12,286 nucleotides of DNA, taken from positions 1-12,286 of the forward strand of contig JAHHRC010000036.1 of assembly GCA_020026035.1 (NCBI GenBank), given 5' to 3'. The translations under genes were made by a program, and so were the position numbers. Origin of the DNA: Erysipelotrichaceae bacterium (GTDB taxonomy: Bacteria > Bacillota_I > Bacilli_A > Erysipelotrichales > Erysipelotrichaceae). The notes under the pieces were generated by a model. That model ran no database searches, had not been told where the DNA came from, and saw only the letters and a list, made by a program, of their open reading frames with translations. This document shows positions 1 to 9,217 of the stretch, piece after piece. Numbering within the stretch: the first letter of the stretch is position 1; each line of letters opens with the position of its first letter.

Positions 1-2991
1 TTTCTTCTTTGCCGAAAAAACAAACTCAAACTCCATGGATTCTTCAGGCAACAGGAACTCATCATGCACCAAAGCACCCCAACTATCATCTCCACCTACA
101 CCCATTTGCATCAAACTCAAACGAATAACAGTATCCAAAATAGGTGGTAACTCATTTTGATGTTTTGCTATATCAACTTGATGCGGCGTATAAGGCAAAC
201 AAGACGCATTCACCAAATACGAAACCGCATCAAACTGTAATCCATATCCTTCCTCATCAAACACAAACATCGAACGAACATTGGTATGATTCCCACATTC
301 CTGTGGCACAAGATACGGCGTATACTGCTCAACACTCGTCGAACAATATCGACCAAACTTGGCTCCACTGTTCCGATCTGCATATGTTTCATCATATCCA
401 TCTCCAAGCCATTCCACATTCTTGTACCTACAATCCATTGTAAACATCATCGCAAATTCCATCATCCGTGGTAAGTCTTTCACATGCTCATACACTAACT
501 TCACATGCACAGCACCATCCGCATAGACACGATACACAACCTTACAAGAGGAAATTGGCTTCGTAGGCATCACATACGGACAAATAAACTCCACACAATC
601 CTTATGTTCCTTATAGGAAAAAGGCAAAATCCGTGGATATTCACATCCCTCCACAATCTTATTCGAAAGATACATACTACCAATCTTCCACTGCCCATAC
701 CGCATACCAGATAAACAACCTAAATCATTATCCGTAAATGCTCTTGCAAAATTCGGAACAGGCATCTTCTTCAACATTTCACGCCCATCAAAACAATAGG
801 AAACCATTCCACCATAACTCAATGAGAATAAAACTGAGAAACGTTTCCCTCGAACACCAATCGCATGCCTTGCACGAATCACCTCTAAGAACCCTTCATG
901 GCTTTCATTCTCCACAAAGGAATGCTTACGAAATTCACCAAAGCCAAGTTCATATCCCTTCTTTGCATACAAGGTATCTTCCTTCAAGCAATACGAAACA
1001 CGAACCACATAGTCCAAACAGTCATCTTCCGCTTCAGGTAATGCATACAACTTCGAACAACCAGGTGCTACATTCGTAATCAATTCTTCCTGCAACACAC
1101 ACCATCCATCTTTTTCAATCTGCACCACAAACGTAAACGCATTGGTATTCGTAAACATCGCATCATTTCGAATCATGACACATTTCTTCTTCACATCCAA
1201 AGAAAACATCTGATACAAAAACTTCACTTCCTGCATCTTAGGACTCGGCAATCGATTCAAGCCATACACAAGCCCATTGCCACTAAAGCTACCATCATTC
1301 AAATGATCCTCAAAGTCACCACCATACGCCCCATACATCACTCCATGGCAATCTTCCTTCAAAAGCGTTTGATCAATATAATCCCAAATAAAACCACCTT
1401 GGTAACGCTCTTCATACTTCTCTAAGGCAACATACTTATACAAACCACCACAAGAATTCCCCATGGCATGACTATATTCACAACAAATAAACGGTTTCTC
1501 AAAATGCGTATGCAGGAACTCTTGAATCTTTTCAACCGATGTATACATCTGACTTTCCACATCACTCGTAGAAGGATACCTACGATCATGGAAAATCCCC
1601 TCGTAATGCACCAATCTTGATGAATCTTTACTATGGAAATACTGCGACATCTTATGCAACACCTTACCACCATACGATTCATTCCCAAGCGACCAAATCA
1701 ACACACAAGGATGATTCTTATCACGTTCAAACAAATTCTCACACCGCTTCACTAACATCGGCGCATATTTCATGTGATCATTCGGCAAGATATCCATCTT
1801 TACAAAATCAACAGGCAATGGATCCCATGTTCCATGCGTTTCCAAATTCACTTCATCAATCACATACAAACCATACAAATCACACAAACGATAAAACAAC
1901 GATTGATTCGGATAATGACTCGTACGCACCGCATTGATATTATGTTGCTTCATCGTACGCAAATCTTGTTCAATCTCTTGCCTACTAATTGCCCTTCCCT
2001 TTGTACAAGAAAACTCATGACGATTCACACCATGGAACACAATCCGCTTCCCATTCAGCTTCATCAAACCATGATCAAGCTCAAAACGACGAAAGCCAAC
2101 TTTCTCAACAATGTATTCCATAAGACCATCAAACTCGTCAAATACCTCAATCACACAATCATACAAATACGGATCTTCACACGACCAATAACGCACCTTA
2201 CCAACATCACAAGAAAACTTCAACGAACTCTTCAAAGACCGCTTCGACTCAAACAAAATTACCCCATCATCTTGCAAGGAAACACGCACTTTCCCATTCC
2301 CCATACAGCGCAAAGATAACCCAAACACACCACGACTATAAGAGTCATCTAACGTTGCCTTCACATGCACATCCACAATATGATTCAAAGGTCTTTCTAA
2401 CAAATACACCTCACGAAACAAGCCACTCAAACGGAAGAAATCTTGATCTTCAAACAAACTCCCAACACAATACTGAAACACCTGAACAACAATCTGATTC
2501 AATCCAACATGTAAATACGATTGAATCGCAAATACAGCCCTAGTAAAGGAGTCCTCGTGATAGCCAACAAACGTTCCATTCACATACACCGCAATCGCAG
2601 CATCAGCCCCTTCAAAACACAATAAGAAATCCTTACACACATCCACCTCAAGCAAACGCATATAAGTCCCTACGTAATTCTCTTCTAAGAAATTATGTTG
2701 GCCTTCAAACGGATAGGCAATATTCGTATATTGCGGCTTACCATAGCCAGATAATTGCATATGCGATGGAACTTGAATCACATCTTGATAGGATGATTCC
2801 GCAAACAAATCAAACGACTCATCAACACTTGAATAACGAAACTTCCATTCCCCATTCAAGCTTGTCTTATAACTTGACGCATCCTCTTCATACTCATGTT
2901 TACTTGCATAGTATAAATGGTCTGAAACAGCCTCTTCACAACCAAGTGAAAAGACTGTTTCATCCTTTAACATATTCAGATCAAACTTCAT
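1..2991 (-). CDS. lacZ: GH2 beta-galactosidase, LacZ type (C-terminal end outside window)
   Basis: Hydrolyses terminal beta-D-galactosides such as lactose in the cytoplasm; no signal peptide is visible. I read an uninterrupted frame of 997 codons from ATG at 2991 to the window edge. Family landmarks in order: N-terminal sugar-binding domain with NGEWKFRY near residue 50; GVNRHEFS and RTSHYPN near the start of the barrel; DEVNLETHG (Mg-ligand region of E. coli LacZ); acid/base E438 in LGNES; nucleophile E505 in CCEYSHAMGNS; Bgal_small domain from about 735 with TDNDLG; DDSWG with W971. E. coli LacZ is 1024 residues and the DSW motif lies close to its C-terminus, so probably only a few residues plus the stop are missing. 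The ATG overlaps the upstream alpha-galactosidase stop as ATGA, implying translational coupling. AAGGCGG about 12 bases upstream is a weak ribosome site inside the preceding gene. Confidence 0.95.
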   Translation of the reverse strand, partial: MKFDLNMLKDETVFSLGCEEAVSDHLYYASKHEYEEDASSYKTSLNGEWKFRYSSVDESFDLFAESSYQDVIQVPSHMQLSGYGKPQYTNIAYPFEGQHNFLEENYVGTYMRLLEVDVCKDFLLCFEGADAAIAVYVNGTFVGYHEDSFTRAVFAIQSYLHVGLNQIVVQVFQYCVGSLFEDQDFFRLSGLFREVYLLERPLNHIVDVHVKATLDDSYSRGVFGLSLRCMGNGKVRVSLQDDGVILFESKRSLKSSLKFSCDVGKVRYWSCEDPYLYDCVIEVFDEFDGLMEYIVEKVGFRRFELDHGLMKLNGKRIVFHGVNRHEFSCTKGRAISRQEIEQDLRTMKQHNINAVRTSHYPNQSLFYRLCDLYGLYVIDEVNLETHGTWDPLPVDFVKMDILPNDHMKYAPMLVKRCENLFERDKNHPCVLIWSLGNESYGGKVLHKMSQYFHSKDSSRLVHYEGIFHDRRYPSTSDVESQMYTSVEKIQEFLHTHFEKPFICCEYSHAMGNSCGGLYKYVALEKYEERYQGGFIWDYIDQTLLKEDCHGVMYGAYGGDFEDHLNDGSFSGNGLVYGLNRLPSPKMQEVKFLYQMFSLDVKKKCVMIRNDAMFTNTNAFTFVVQIEKDGWCVLQEELITNVAPGCSKLYALPEAEDDCLDYVVRVSYCLKEDTLYAKKGYELGFGEFRKHSFVENESHEGFLEVIRARHAIGVRGKRFSVLFSLSYGGMVSYCFDGREMLKKMPVPNFARAFTDNDLGCLSGMRYGQWKIGSMYLSNKIVEGCEYPRILPFSYKEHKDCVEFICPYVMPTKPISSCKVVYRVYADGAVHVKLVYEHVKDLPRMMEFAMMFTMDCRYKNVEWLGDGYDETYADRNSGAKFGRYCSTSVEQYTPYLVPQECGNHTNVRSMFVFDEEGYGLQFDAVSYLVNASCLPYTPHQVDIAKHQNELPPILDTVIRLSLMQMGVGGDDSWGALVHDEFLLPEESMEFEFVFSAKKK

Positions 2992-5222
2992 GCGACTTCC
3001 GCCTTCAATGTAAACAACATTGACGCAAAATCACCACCAAGTGCTGTCAAATCATCCCGTTCAATCACAAGACCAATACGCATCAAGTAATCCCCATAGA
3101 ATGATCCAATCACTTCCTCATCCTTCGTAAAGGAATGATATGTGACTTTATACAAACAATCCGCATCCAAACCGTCTAACTTAAACCGCAACCAAGAACC
3201 ATTCACCGTATTCAATCCCTGAACATACAAGCAAACCGCTTCCTTTTGATCACTCGACACAACAATTTGTCCTAAGTTACCCGTTTCAAACGGACTCAAC
3301 AAACGATAGAACTTACCATCCAACTGAATCAAAGACCGATACTGTTTCATAAATTGAATCTGTTTCTTCACAATCGAAATCTCTTCTTCACTCAACAAAT
3401 TCAAATCCAACTCATATCCAAACGCCCCAAAGAACGCCATATTTCCACGCGTCACAAGAGGTGTCATGCGATTCAATTGATGATTCGGAACCGCCGACAC
3501 ATGCGCCGACATCATCGACACCGGATACACCAAAGACGTCCCATATTGAATCTTCGTACGCTCATACGCATCCGTATCATCACTCGTCCAAGCCTGTGGT
3601 GCATACTTCAACAACCCAGCATCAAACCTTGCCCCACCACTTGCACAAGACTCAAACAAAATATGTGGATAACGCTTCGTCAAACGCTCATACAATTCAT
3701 ACACACCAAGCATATAACGATGCATAAACTCCCCTTGCCACTTACCATCATGGCCTTTTGAATATGGCTCTGTGATATAACGATTCATATCCCACTTCAC
3801 ATACGAAATCGCAGCCGTATCAAACACTTTAATAAGCATCTCATACACACAATCCACGACTTCCTTCTTCGAGAAATCAAGCACATGTTGATGACGAGAA
3901 TGCGATTCAAACCGCTCTGGATCTCCTACAATATAGTCCGGATGTGATCGATACAAATCACTATCTTTATTCACCATCTCCGGTTCAATCCACAAACCAA
4001 ACTTCAACCCCATCGCTTCAATCTTCTTCGATAGCCCATCAATACCAGAAGGTAGCTTGTCATAATTCACAAACCAATCCCCAAGCCCAGCACGATCATT
4101 GTTTCGAACACCAAACCATCCATCATCTAAGACAAACAGCTCCGCCCCAACATCACTAGCCTTCTTTGCCATCGCAAGAATCTTTTCTTCGGTAAAGTCA
4201 AACTCCGTTCCTTCCCAGTTATTCAAAAGAATCGGCCGTTCGCGATTCGCCCAAACACTACGACTAATATGCCCCTTATACAATGCATGGAAGGCATGAC
4301 TCATACCATTTAACCCACAATCACTATACACACATACCGCTTCCGGTGATTCAAAGCTACTACCAGCCTTTAAATCCCAAGCAAACATCTCTGGATGAAT
4401 GCCTAAACTAACACGCGTAAGGGCAAAGCTAGACACCTCAACTTGCGCTAAGAAATTCCCACTATACACAAGATTAAAGCCATACGCTTCCCCTTGTGAT
4501 TCAGTCGTTTCTTTCCGAACCAAAGCCATAAACGGATTTGCTTCCGCACTTGAAGCCCCACGCAAGGACTGCACGCCTTGAATCCCCGTACGAAGTGGGA
4601 ATCGTTCCACGTAACGCTCTCTACCCCAAGCACCCACTAAATCAATCATTTCAAAGGCACTCTCTTTAAAATCAAGCGAACTACTCAACAAACGATCCAA
4701 GCACACATCTTCAACCCCATGATTCACAATCCGACTCGACCTTACAACAACAGGTAGATCTTTAAAAATCGTGTATGACAATGTCAGTTCTAGATTCAAT
4801 AACGAATCCTTCAACACCACCTCTAAACTCATCGCCTCATCTTCTGTTGCATATAAAGAAGGAAGTGATTCTAACTCCTTCTTCCCATCGTATACAACAT
4901 GGTGATCGTACACAAACGAACTTACAAGACTGCCATTCGAACGTTTGATTCCAATAGCTGGTGTTTTAAAATCCCCAGTTCCATAAACCGGAAACTCATT
5001 TGGTGTAAACTCTAAAGACTGAATGGAAGGCTCTTCTAAACAAACAGCCCCACAACTACGCATCTTTTCTTCATGCAACAAATGGAAGATGTCACAATCA
5101 TGGACTCTTTTGCCATAGTACAAATGCTCTAAAGCACCCCCATCCATCACCTTGAAAATATAAGAGATGAAAGCATTCTGTAAATGAAATACACCTGTAT
5201 CTCTATGCTCATAAATAAACAT
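2988..5222 (-). CDS. aga: GH36 alpha-galactosidase
   Basis: Retaining alpha-galactosidase releasing galactose from melibiose, raffinose or stachyose. The 744-residue length is normal for tetrameric GH36 enzymes (about 720-750). It has an N-terminal beta-supersandwich domain (about 1-330), then a TIM barrel with VLDDGWFG, LWIEPEMV, nucleophile D478 in YVKWDMNR, ESCASGGARFD (the substrate-binding CxxGxxR-type motif) and acid/base D548 in WTSDDTD. The 70-residue nucleophile to acid/base spacing equals that of characterised GH36 enzymes. No signal peptide, so it is cytoplasmic and acts on imported sugar. The start is ATG at 5222 with AGAGGT about 7 bases upstream, two bases after the regulator stop. 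The TGA shares two bases with the lacZ ATG. The symbol aga follows the equivalent gene of the S. mutans msm operon; rafA or melA-type names would fit equally well. Confidence 0.96.
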   Translation of the reverse strand: MFIYEHRDTGVFHLQNAFISYIFKVMDGGALEHLYYGKRVHDCDIFHLLHEEKMRSCGAVCLEEPSIQSLEFTPNEFPVYGTGDFKTPAIGIKRSNGSLVSSFVYDHHVVYDGKKELESLPSLYATEDEAMSLEVVLKDSLLNLELTLSYTIFKDLPVVVRSSRIVNHGVEDVCLDRLLSSSLDFKESAFEMIDLVGAWGRERYVERFPLRTGIQGVQSLRGASSAEANPFMALVRKETTESQGEAYGFNLVYSGNFLAQVEVSSFALTRVSLGIHPEMFAWDLKAGSSFESPEAVCVYSDCGLNGMSHAFHALYKGHISRSVWANRERPILLNNWEGTEFDFTEEKILAMAKKASDVGAELFVLDDGWFGVRNNDRAGLGDWFVNYDKLPSGIDGLSKKIEAMGLKFGLWIEPEMVNKDSDLYRSHPDYIVGDPERFESHSRHQHVLDFSKKEVVDCVYEMLIKVFDTAAISYVKWDMNRYITEPYSKGHDGKWQGEFMHRYMLGVYELYERLTKRYPHILFESCASGGARFDAGLLKYAPQAWTSDDTDAYERTKIQYGTSLVYPVSMMSAHVSAVPNHQLNRMTPLVTRGNMAFFGAFGYELDLNLLSEEEISIVKKQIQFMKQYRSLIQLDGKFYRLLSPFETGNLGQIVVSSDQKEAVCLYVQGLNTVNGSWLRFKLDGLDADCLYKVTYHSFTKDEEVIGSFYGDYLMRIGLVIERDDLTALGGDFASMLFTLKAEVA

Positions 5223-5224
5223 AC

Positions 5225-6097
5225 TTATACCTCTGTTTCTTTTTCCATCACCCGAAATTCACTCGGACTATAGCCGGTATTTTTCTTAAACATCTTACAG
5301 AACGTCAACTGGTCATGGTACCCAACCAACTCACCAATATTCTTAATCGGTGCATTCGTATTCAGTAACAAATGTTTCGCCCTTTCAATCCGCAGTAACA
5401 TCAAATACTTCTGCGGCGCAACACCGGTCATCTTTGTAAAAATCGTACTCAAGTAACTACGATTAATCCCAATTTCATTCGCCAATTCCGCAATCTTAAT
5501 CGGACTAGAATATTGGTCCATCATATAGCGAATTGCCTGCTGTACATACAATTGCTCAATCTTATCTTCTTTTTGACTCAACTCCGGATTCACCTTGTGA
5601 TATTCCTTCATCAAATCCGAACACAACTCCTGCAAGTACCCATTGCGTTTCAAATCCGATTCAAAATTCAACTTCGAATAGGCAAGCATCTCTGTAATAT
5701 AGTCCGCAAACGCACTTGCATCACTCACTTGTGTCACATTGGAATTCTTAAACCCCGATTCATCCAACACAAGATTTGCCTTATGGCCCGTAAAGCCAAT
5801 CCAAGCATAGGTCCAAGGCTCTTGTAAATCCGCCTCATACCAACCTTCTTCACCCTTTCTCAACAAGAACACCGAATTCTTTTCCAATTGGTATGTCTTG
5901 CCATGGGTTCTTAAGGTACCCTTACCATCTAACACAAAGTGCAACAAATGATACTCCCGCTTATTTGGCCCAAAGCGATGCCCATTCTTACATTCCTGTG
6001 TTCCGCAACAAACAAAACTAATCGCATCCGTTTTCTCGCGATAATCTTCCACACATTGATAGCTATTCGTGTCCCAAACCATGTATTTTTGTAACAC
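5225..6097 (-). CDS. AraC-family transcriptional regulator of the sugar operon (MsmR/RafR-like)
   Basis: 290 residues. The N-terminal cupin-like sensor domain (about 25-110) carries the signature seen in MsmR/RafR-type activators (CGTQEC, HRFGPN, HLLHFVLDGKG). The C-terminal pair of helix-turn-helix motifs lies at about 200-222 (IAELANEIGINRSYLSTIF) and 250-271, ending in GYSPSEFR, typical of AraC/XylS. It probably binds an imported galactoside and activates the operon promoter. The start is GTG at 6097: GGAGG at 6107-6111 sits nine bases before it, while the next ATG (6082, residue 6) is too far from any Shine-Dalgarno. The GTG shares its first G with the TAG stop of the preceding permease (TAGTG), so translation is probably re-initiated. 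The regulator lies inside the operon between transporter and hydrolase genes, so it should amplify its own expression. The ligand is inferred from neighbours. Confidence 0.93.
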   Translation of the reverse strand: MLQKYMVWDTNSYQCVEDYREKTDAISFVCCGTQECKNGHRFGPNKREYHLLHFVLDGKGTLRTHGKTYQLEKNSVFLLRKGEEGWYEADLQEPWTYAWIGFTGHKANLVLDESGFKNSNVTQVSDASAFADYITEMLAYSKLNFESDLKRNGYLQELCSDLMKEYHKVNPELSQKEDKIEQLYVQQAIRYMMDQYSSPIKIAELANEIGINRSYLSTIFTKMTGVAPQKYLMLLRIERAKHLLLNTNAPIKNIGELVGYHDQLTFCKMFKKNTGYSPSEFRVMEKETEV

Positions 6098-6927
6098 TAT
6101 AGCTTACCTCCAGAAGTCGCAATTCCTTCAATAAATTGTTTCTGGAAGATTAAGTAGATGATAATCATTGGAACACTTGCAATAATCGAAGCCGCCATAA
6201 GTTCTGGAAACTTCGAAGAATATTGCCCTTGAATCTTCGCCAACGCACTCGACAATACAAGCATGTCAGCTTTCGTATTAACAATCATTGGCCACATCAA
6301 GTCTTTAAAGGCAAATAGTGCCGTAAAGATTCCTAAAGCAACCATCGAAGACTTTGTAAGAGGTGCCATAATCCGTAAGAAGATTTGCCCTGTATTAGCA
6401 CCATCCAAACGTGCCGCTTCTTCTAATTCCTTTGGCAAGTTGGTAAAGCCAATACGCATTAAGAACGTACCAAACGCTGTTACTAAACCTGGGAACACTA
6501 AGGCAAAGATACTATTCAACATTCCCACCTTACTCAACATTAAGTACTGCGGAATAATAAAGATCTGCACCGGTACCATCATTTGGAACAACACTAACGC
6601 AAAGGCTACATTCTTTCCTTTGAACTCTAGTCTTGCAAAAGCATACCCAGCTGTAGTCGCTGTTACAACCGCACATACCACACGGAAGAATATCATTAAC
6701 AATGTATTCTTATACAACACCAAGAAATTCATCGAAGACATTACCGATTTAAACGCATTCGTTTGCCACTTCGTAGGGAAAATTACAAACGGGTCTACAC
6801 TTGTTGATTCACTAACTGTTTTAAACGCCGTTAACACCATCCAAGCAAATGGCACAATCATGGTAATCGACACAAGAATCAACACCACATGCGTGATTCG
6901 AATATCAATCTTTTTGCTTTGATTCAT
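6097..6927 (-). CDS. msmG: Carbohydrate ABC transporter permease, MalG/MsmG type
   Basis: Integral membrane subunit of a CUT1 sugar importer, 276 residues from the preferred start. About six membrane helices are visible, beginning with VVLILVSITMIVPFAWMVL. The cytoplasmic EAA loop (EEAARLDGANTGQIF, about residues 169-183) docks the ATPase and is near-canonical. The C-terminus ends GGKL, like MalG-type permeases. Two in-frame ATGs exist. The one at 6933 has the purine run GGGAAGG almost touching it, while the one at 6927 (MNQSKK) has the same AAGGGAAGG with a 6-base spacer, so I prefer 6927; the longer form would add two residues. It follows the MalF-type gene after about 15 bases, and its TAG overlaps the regulator GTG. 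No ATPase gene follows, so a shared MsmK-like ATPase is implied. Confidence 0.94.
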   Translation of the reverse strand: MNQSKKIDIRITHVVLILVSITMIVPFAWMVLTAFKTVSESTSVDPFVIFPTKWQTNAFKSVMSSMNFLVLYKNTLLMIFFRVVCAVVTATTAGYAFARLEFKGKNVAFALVLFQMMVPVQIFIIPQYLMLSKVGMLNSIFALVFPGLVTAFGTFLMRIGFTNLPKELEEAARLDGANTGQIFLRIMAPLTKSSMVALGIFTALFAFKDLMWPMIVNTKADMLVLSSALAKIQGQYSSKFPELMAASIIASVPMIIIYLIFQKQFIEGIATSGGKL

Positions 6928-6942
6928 ATACATCCTTCCCTT

Positions 6943-7830
6943 CTAGTTGTAGAATACCCACTTCTTTTGAACCTTCATTTGTAACCATGTAATGATGAGA
7001 ATAATGACTAACAAGAACACAACAATCGTGGAACTATAGCCAATGTTTTTATTAATAAAGGCATACTTATAGAACAAATACACCAAAGATTCCGTTTTAT
7101 TAAAGGCTGGATTACTCTTTTCCACCATCATGTAAATAAGGTCAAACACCTGCATTGCCCCAATGACACGGGTCACTAAGACAAAGAACACCGTTGGTGA
7201 TAAAAGTGGTAGCGTAATCTTAAAGAACTGTTTTACTTTACTAGCCCCATCAATTCTTGCGGCCTCGTAATAATCGTGGGGAATCTCTTGTAGACCAGCT
7301 AAGAATAAGATGACGTTATACCCAAGAATCGACCAAATACCAATAAAGGCAATCGCATAAATCGCAATATTTGGATCACTCAACCACTTCACATCCAAGT
7401 GGAAGACATTGTTAATAAGTCCAAATTCCGAGTTATACAACCATCTCCAAACCATCGCAACCGCTGCAGGTGGCGCAACCATTGGTAAAAAGACAATCGT
7501 TCTATAAATCGAACGTCCTTTAATCTTCTTATTTAACAACACCGCTAATAAAAGCGCTAATACAATAGAAATCGGAACTTCGACTAACACGTACTTAAAC
7601 GTATTCGCCGTTGCTTGCCATACTTCAGCATCCGAGAATACCTTCATGTAATTATCAAAGCCTACAAACACATTCCCTCTACCAAAGTCACCGGTCTTAA
7701 AGAAACTTTGATAAATTACACGAAAGATTGGAATAATATTCAAAACGATCAAACCCAACATGGTTGGAAGAATCATTCCCCATCCCCAAAAGAAGTCTGA
7801 ACGCTTACGAGGATCTTTAAACGTCGTCAT
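6943..7830 (-). CDS. msmF: Carbohydrate ABC transporter permease, MalF/MsmF type
   Basis: First permease subunit of the CUT1 importer, 295 residues, normal for MsmF/UgpA-like proteins that lack the extra periplasmic loop of enteric MalF. Predicted helices lie near 17-40, 78-100, 108-130, 154-180, 205-230 and 264-285. The EAA loop reads YYEAARIDGASKVKQFF at about 187-203. The start is ATG at 7830 with a strong AAAGGAG (7837-7843) six bases upstream. A perfect 12-bp stem-loop (7850-7877) separates it from the binding-protein gene, so it may be expressed at a lower level than that gene. It pairs with the downstream MalG-type protein to form the translocation pore. Confidence 0.95.
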   Translation of the reverse strand: MTTFKDPRKRSDFFWGWGMILPTMLGLIVLNIIPIFRVIYQSFFKTGDFGRGNVFVGFDNYMKVFSDAEVWQATANTFKYVLVEVPISIVLALLLAVLLNKKIKGRSIYRTIVFLPMVAPPAAVAMVWRWLYNSEFGLINNVFHLDVKWLSDPNIAIYAIAFIGIWSILGYNVILFLAGLQEIPHDYYEAARIDGASKVKQFFKITLPLLSPTVFFVLVTRVIGAMQVFDLIYMMVEKSNPAFNKTESLVYLFYKYAFINKNIGYSSTIVVFLLVIILIITWLQMKVQKKWVFYN

Positions 7831-7849
7831 AATTGTCTCCTTTAGATAA

Positions 7850-7877
7850 ATATAGGCAGATTTTCATCTGCCTATAT
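7850..7877 (-). terminator. Intra-operon stem-loop between binding protein and permease genes
   Basis: A perfect 12-bp stem (7850-7861 with 7866-7877) with a 4-base loop, core TATAGGCAGA / TCTGCCTATA. In the direction of transcription it is followed by TTATCTAAAGGAG, not by a U-tract. It is therefore more likely a 3' stabiliser of the binding-protein message or a leaky attenuator than a full terminator. Such structures between a solute-binding-protein gene and its permeases are known for maltose-type operons. The stem ends about six bases before the msmF ribosome site. Confidence 0.7.
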
Positions 7878-7886
7878 CACTCACTG

Positions 7887-9185
7887 TTATTCTTCTGCTA
7901 ATTTTTCATTCATCTGTTCAGCCATCTTTTCACAAGCTTCTTTCATTGTGATTTCGTTGAGGTAAACAGTCTTTAGGATATCGTTGTCTTCGTTTTCCCA
8001 TTTCACGGTTGAACGAGAGAATGGACGAATTACCAAGTCATCCATAACATTTAGATAAGCATGCAAGTTAAATGGTGCAGAGTTGGACCAAGCATCCGAT
8101 GTATTCTTATAAGCTGACATCGTTACACCTAGTTCAGCTTGTTGAATTTGTGCATCCTTGGAACCTAAGTATTCAAGTAATTGCCAAGCTTCTTCAGGAT
8201 GAGCTGTATTTCCAGCAGCTACCCAACCAAGACCGTTGTATAGTGAACAACGTCTACCAGTTTTTGCACTCTTAGGAAGTTCAATACAATCACAGTTTTC
8301 CACAATGTAGTCATTGTCTTTGAAGCCTGCAACCATCCAAGAACCTTGTGTTGTCATCGCAACTTTACCAGAACCGAATAGAACTTCTTCCTTGTTTTCA
8401 GCCATTACTTCAGCCGATGGCATGGATCCATCCTTGATCAATTGCTCAAGAATCATCATACCTTCAATAGTCTTAGGATCATCCCATCCTGATTTTGTCT
8501 TATCATCGTTGATGATATATCCATCGTTTGCGTATACGAAGTTGTAGTAACCAGCTTGGTTGTTGTCACAACGATCAACGAATCCATATACAGATCCATC
8601 ATCCTTTGTTAGCTTCTTAGCTGTTGCGACTAAGTCATCGTATGTCCAATCAGCTGTTGGATAATCAACACCAGCTTCATCGAACAATGTCTTGTTGTAC
8701 CAAAGAGCGATTGTATCGATATCTTTTGGTACTGCATAATACTTGGAATCATATGTATATAGGCTCCAAATATCTTCTGGGTAGTTTTCAATCTTGATTT
8801 CGCTACTATTTGCAATACGATCTGTCAAATCTAGTAACATATCGTTTGACATATAGCGTTGTGATTCATTGGAGTGCATCCAGAATACATCCGGTAATGT
8901 ACCACCCTGAGCACCAGCTTCAAGCATTGTCCAATACTCATCCCACTTTACAACGGAGATATTTGTTTCAATACCAGTCTTAGCACTAAAGCCATCTAAG
9001 ATTTCCTTTAGTCCTGGTTCTTGGTTTGAGTCCCAAATACCAACTTCAAGTGTTACTTTGTCAGATGAAGGAGCTTTTGCACCATCATCCATTGGCTTCG
9101 TGTCGTCAGTTGCATTGTTACAACCGAACATCGTGAAACCAAGTGTGCTCGCTAAAGCGATTGTAGATAATTTCTTTAGATTCAT
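7887..9185 (-). CDS. msmE: Sugar ABC transporter substrate-binding lipoprotein (family 1, MsmE-like)
   Basis: Extracellular solute-binding protein that delivers an oligosaccharide to the MsmF/MsmG-type permeases. From the preferred start it is 432 residues, typical for SBP_bac_1 proteins. The signal peptide MNLKKLSTIALASTLGF ends in the lipobox-like MFGC, so Cys22 should be lipidated; Met at -3 is unusual but tolerated. A Thr/Asp/Lys-rich linker follows. Family hallmarks include IDTIALWYNKTLFDEAGV, GKVAMTTQGSW and HPEEAWQLLEYLGS. An upstream in-frame ATG at 9212 would add nine charged residues (MLYTEEERK) and spoil the signal peptide. The ATG at 9185 has AGGAG six bases upstream, so 9185 is chosen. 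It is the first gene of the operon, and its codon use is less skewed than that of the downstream enzymes, consistent with high expression. Substrate identity is inferred from the adjacent galactosidases. Confidence 0.94.
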   Translation of the reverse strand: MNLKKLSTIALASTLGFTMFGCNNATDDTKPMDDGAKAPSSDKVTLEVGIWDSNQEPGLKEILDGFSAKTGIETNISVVKWDEYWTMLEAGAQGGTLPDVFWMHSNESQRYMSNDMLLDLTDRIANSSEIKIENYPEDIWSLYTYDSKYYAVPKDIDTIALWYNKTLFDEAGVDYPTADWTYDDLVATAKKLTKDDGSVYGFVDRCDNNQAGYYNFVYANDGYIINDDKTKSGWDDPKTIEGMMILEQLIKDGSMPSAEVMAENKEEVLFGSGKVAMTTQGSWMVAGFKDNDYIVENCDCIELPKSAKTGRRCSLYNGLGWVAAGNTAHPEEAWQLLEYLGSKDAQIQQAELGVTMSAYKNTSDAWSNSAPFNLHAYLNVMDDLVIRPFSRSTVKWENEDNDILKTVYLNEITMKEACEKMAEQMNEKLAEE

Positions 9186-9217
9186 TTTCCTCTCCTCTTC
9201 GGTATATAGCATTATGT

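Noticed and set aside
144..2543. Several + strand ORFs of 60-181 codons opposite lacZ
   Set aside because: They are antisense shadows of an excellent GH2 gene, with low-complexity His/Thr/Asn-rich translations and no ribosome sites.
6263..6922. 219-codon + strand ORF opposite the MsmG-type permease
   Set aside because: The opposite strand encodes a permease with a clear EAA motif and membrane helices. The antisense product resembles nothing and has no Shine-Dalgarno.
9186..9212. Upstream ATG adding MLYTEEERK to the sugar-binding protein
   Set aside because: It would put acidic and charged residues before the signal peptide and lacks a ribosome site; AGGAG precedes the ATG at 9185.
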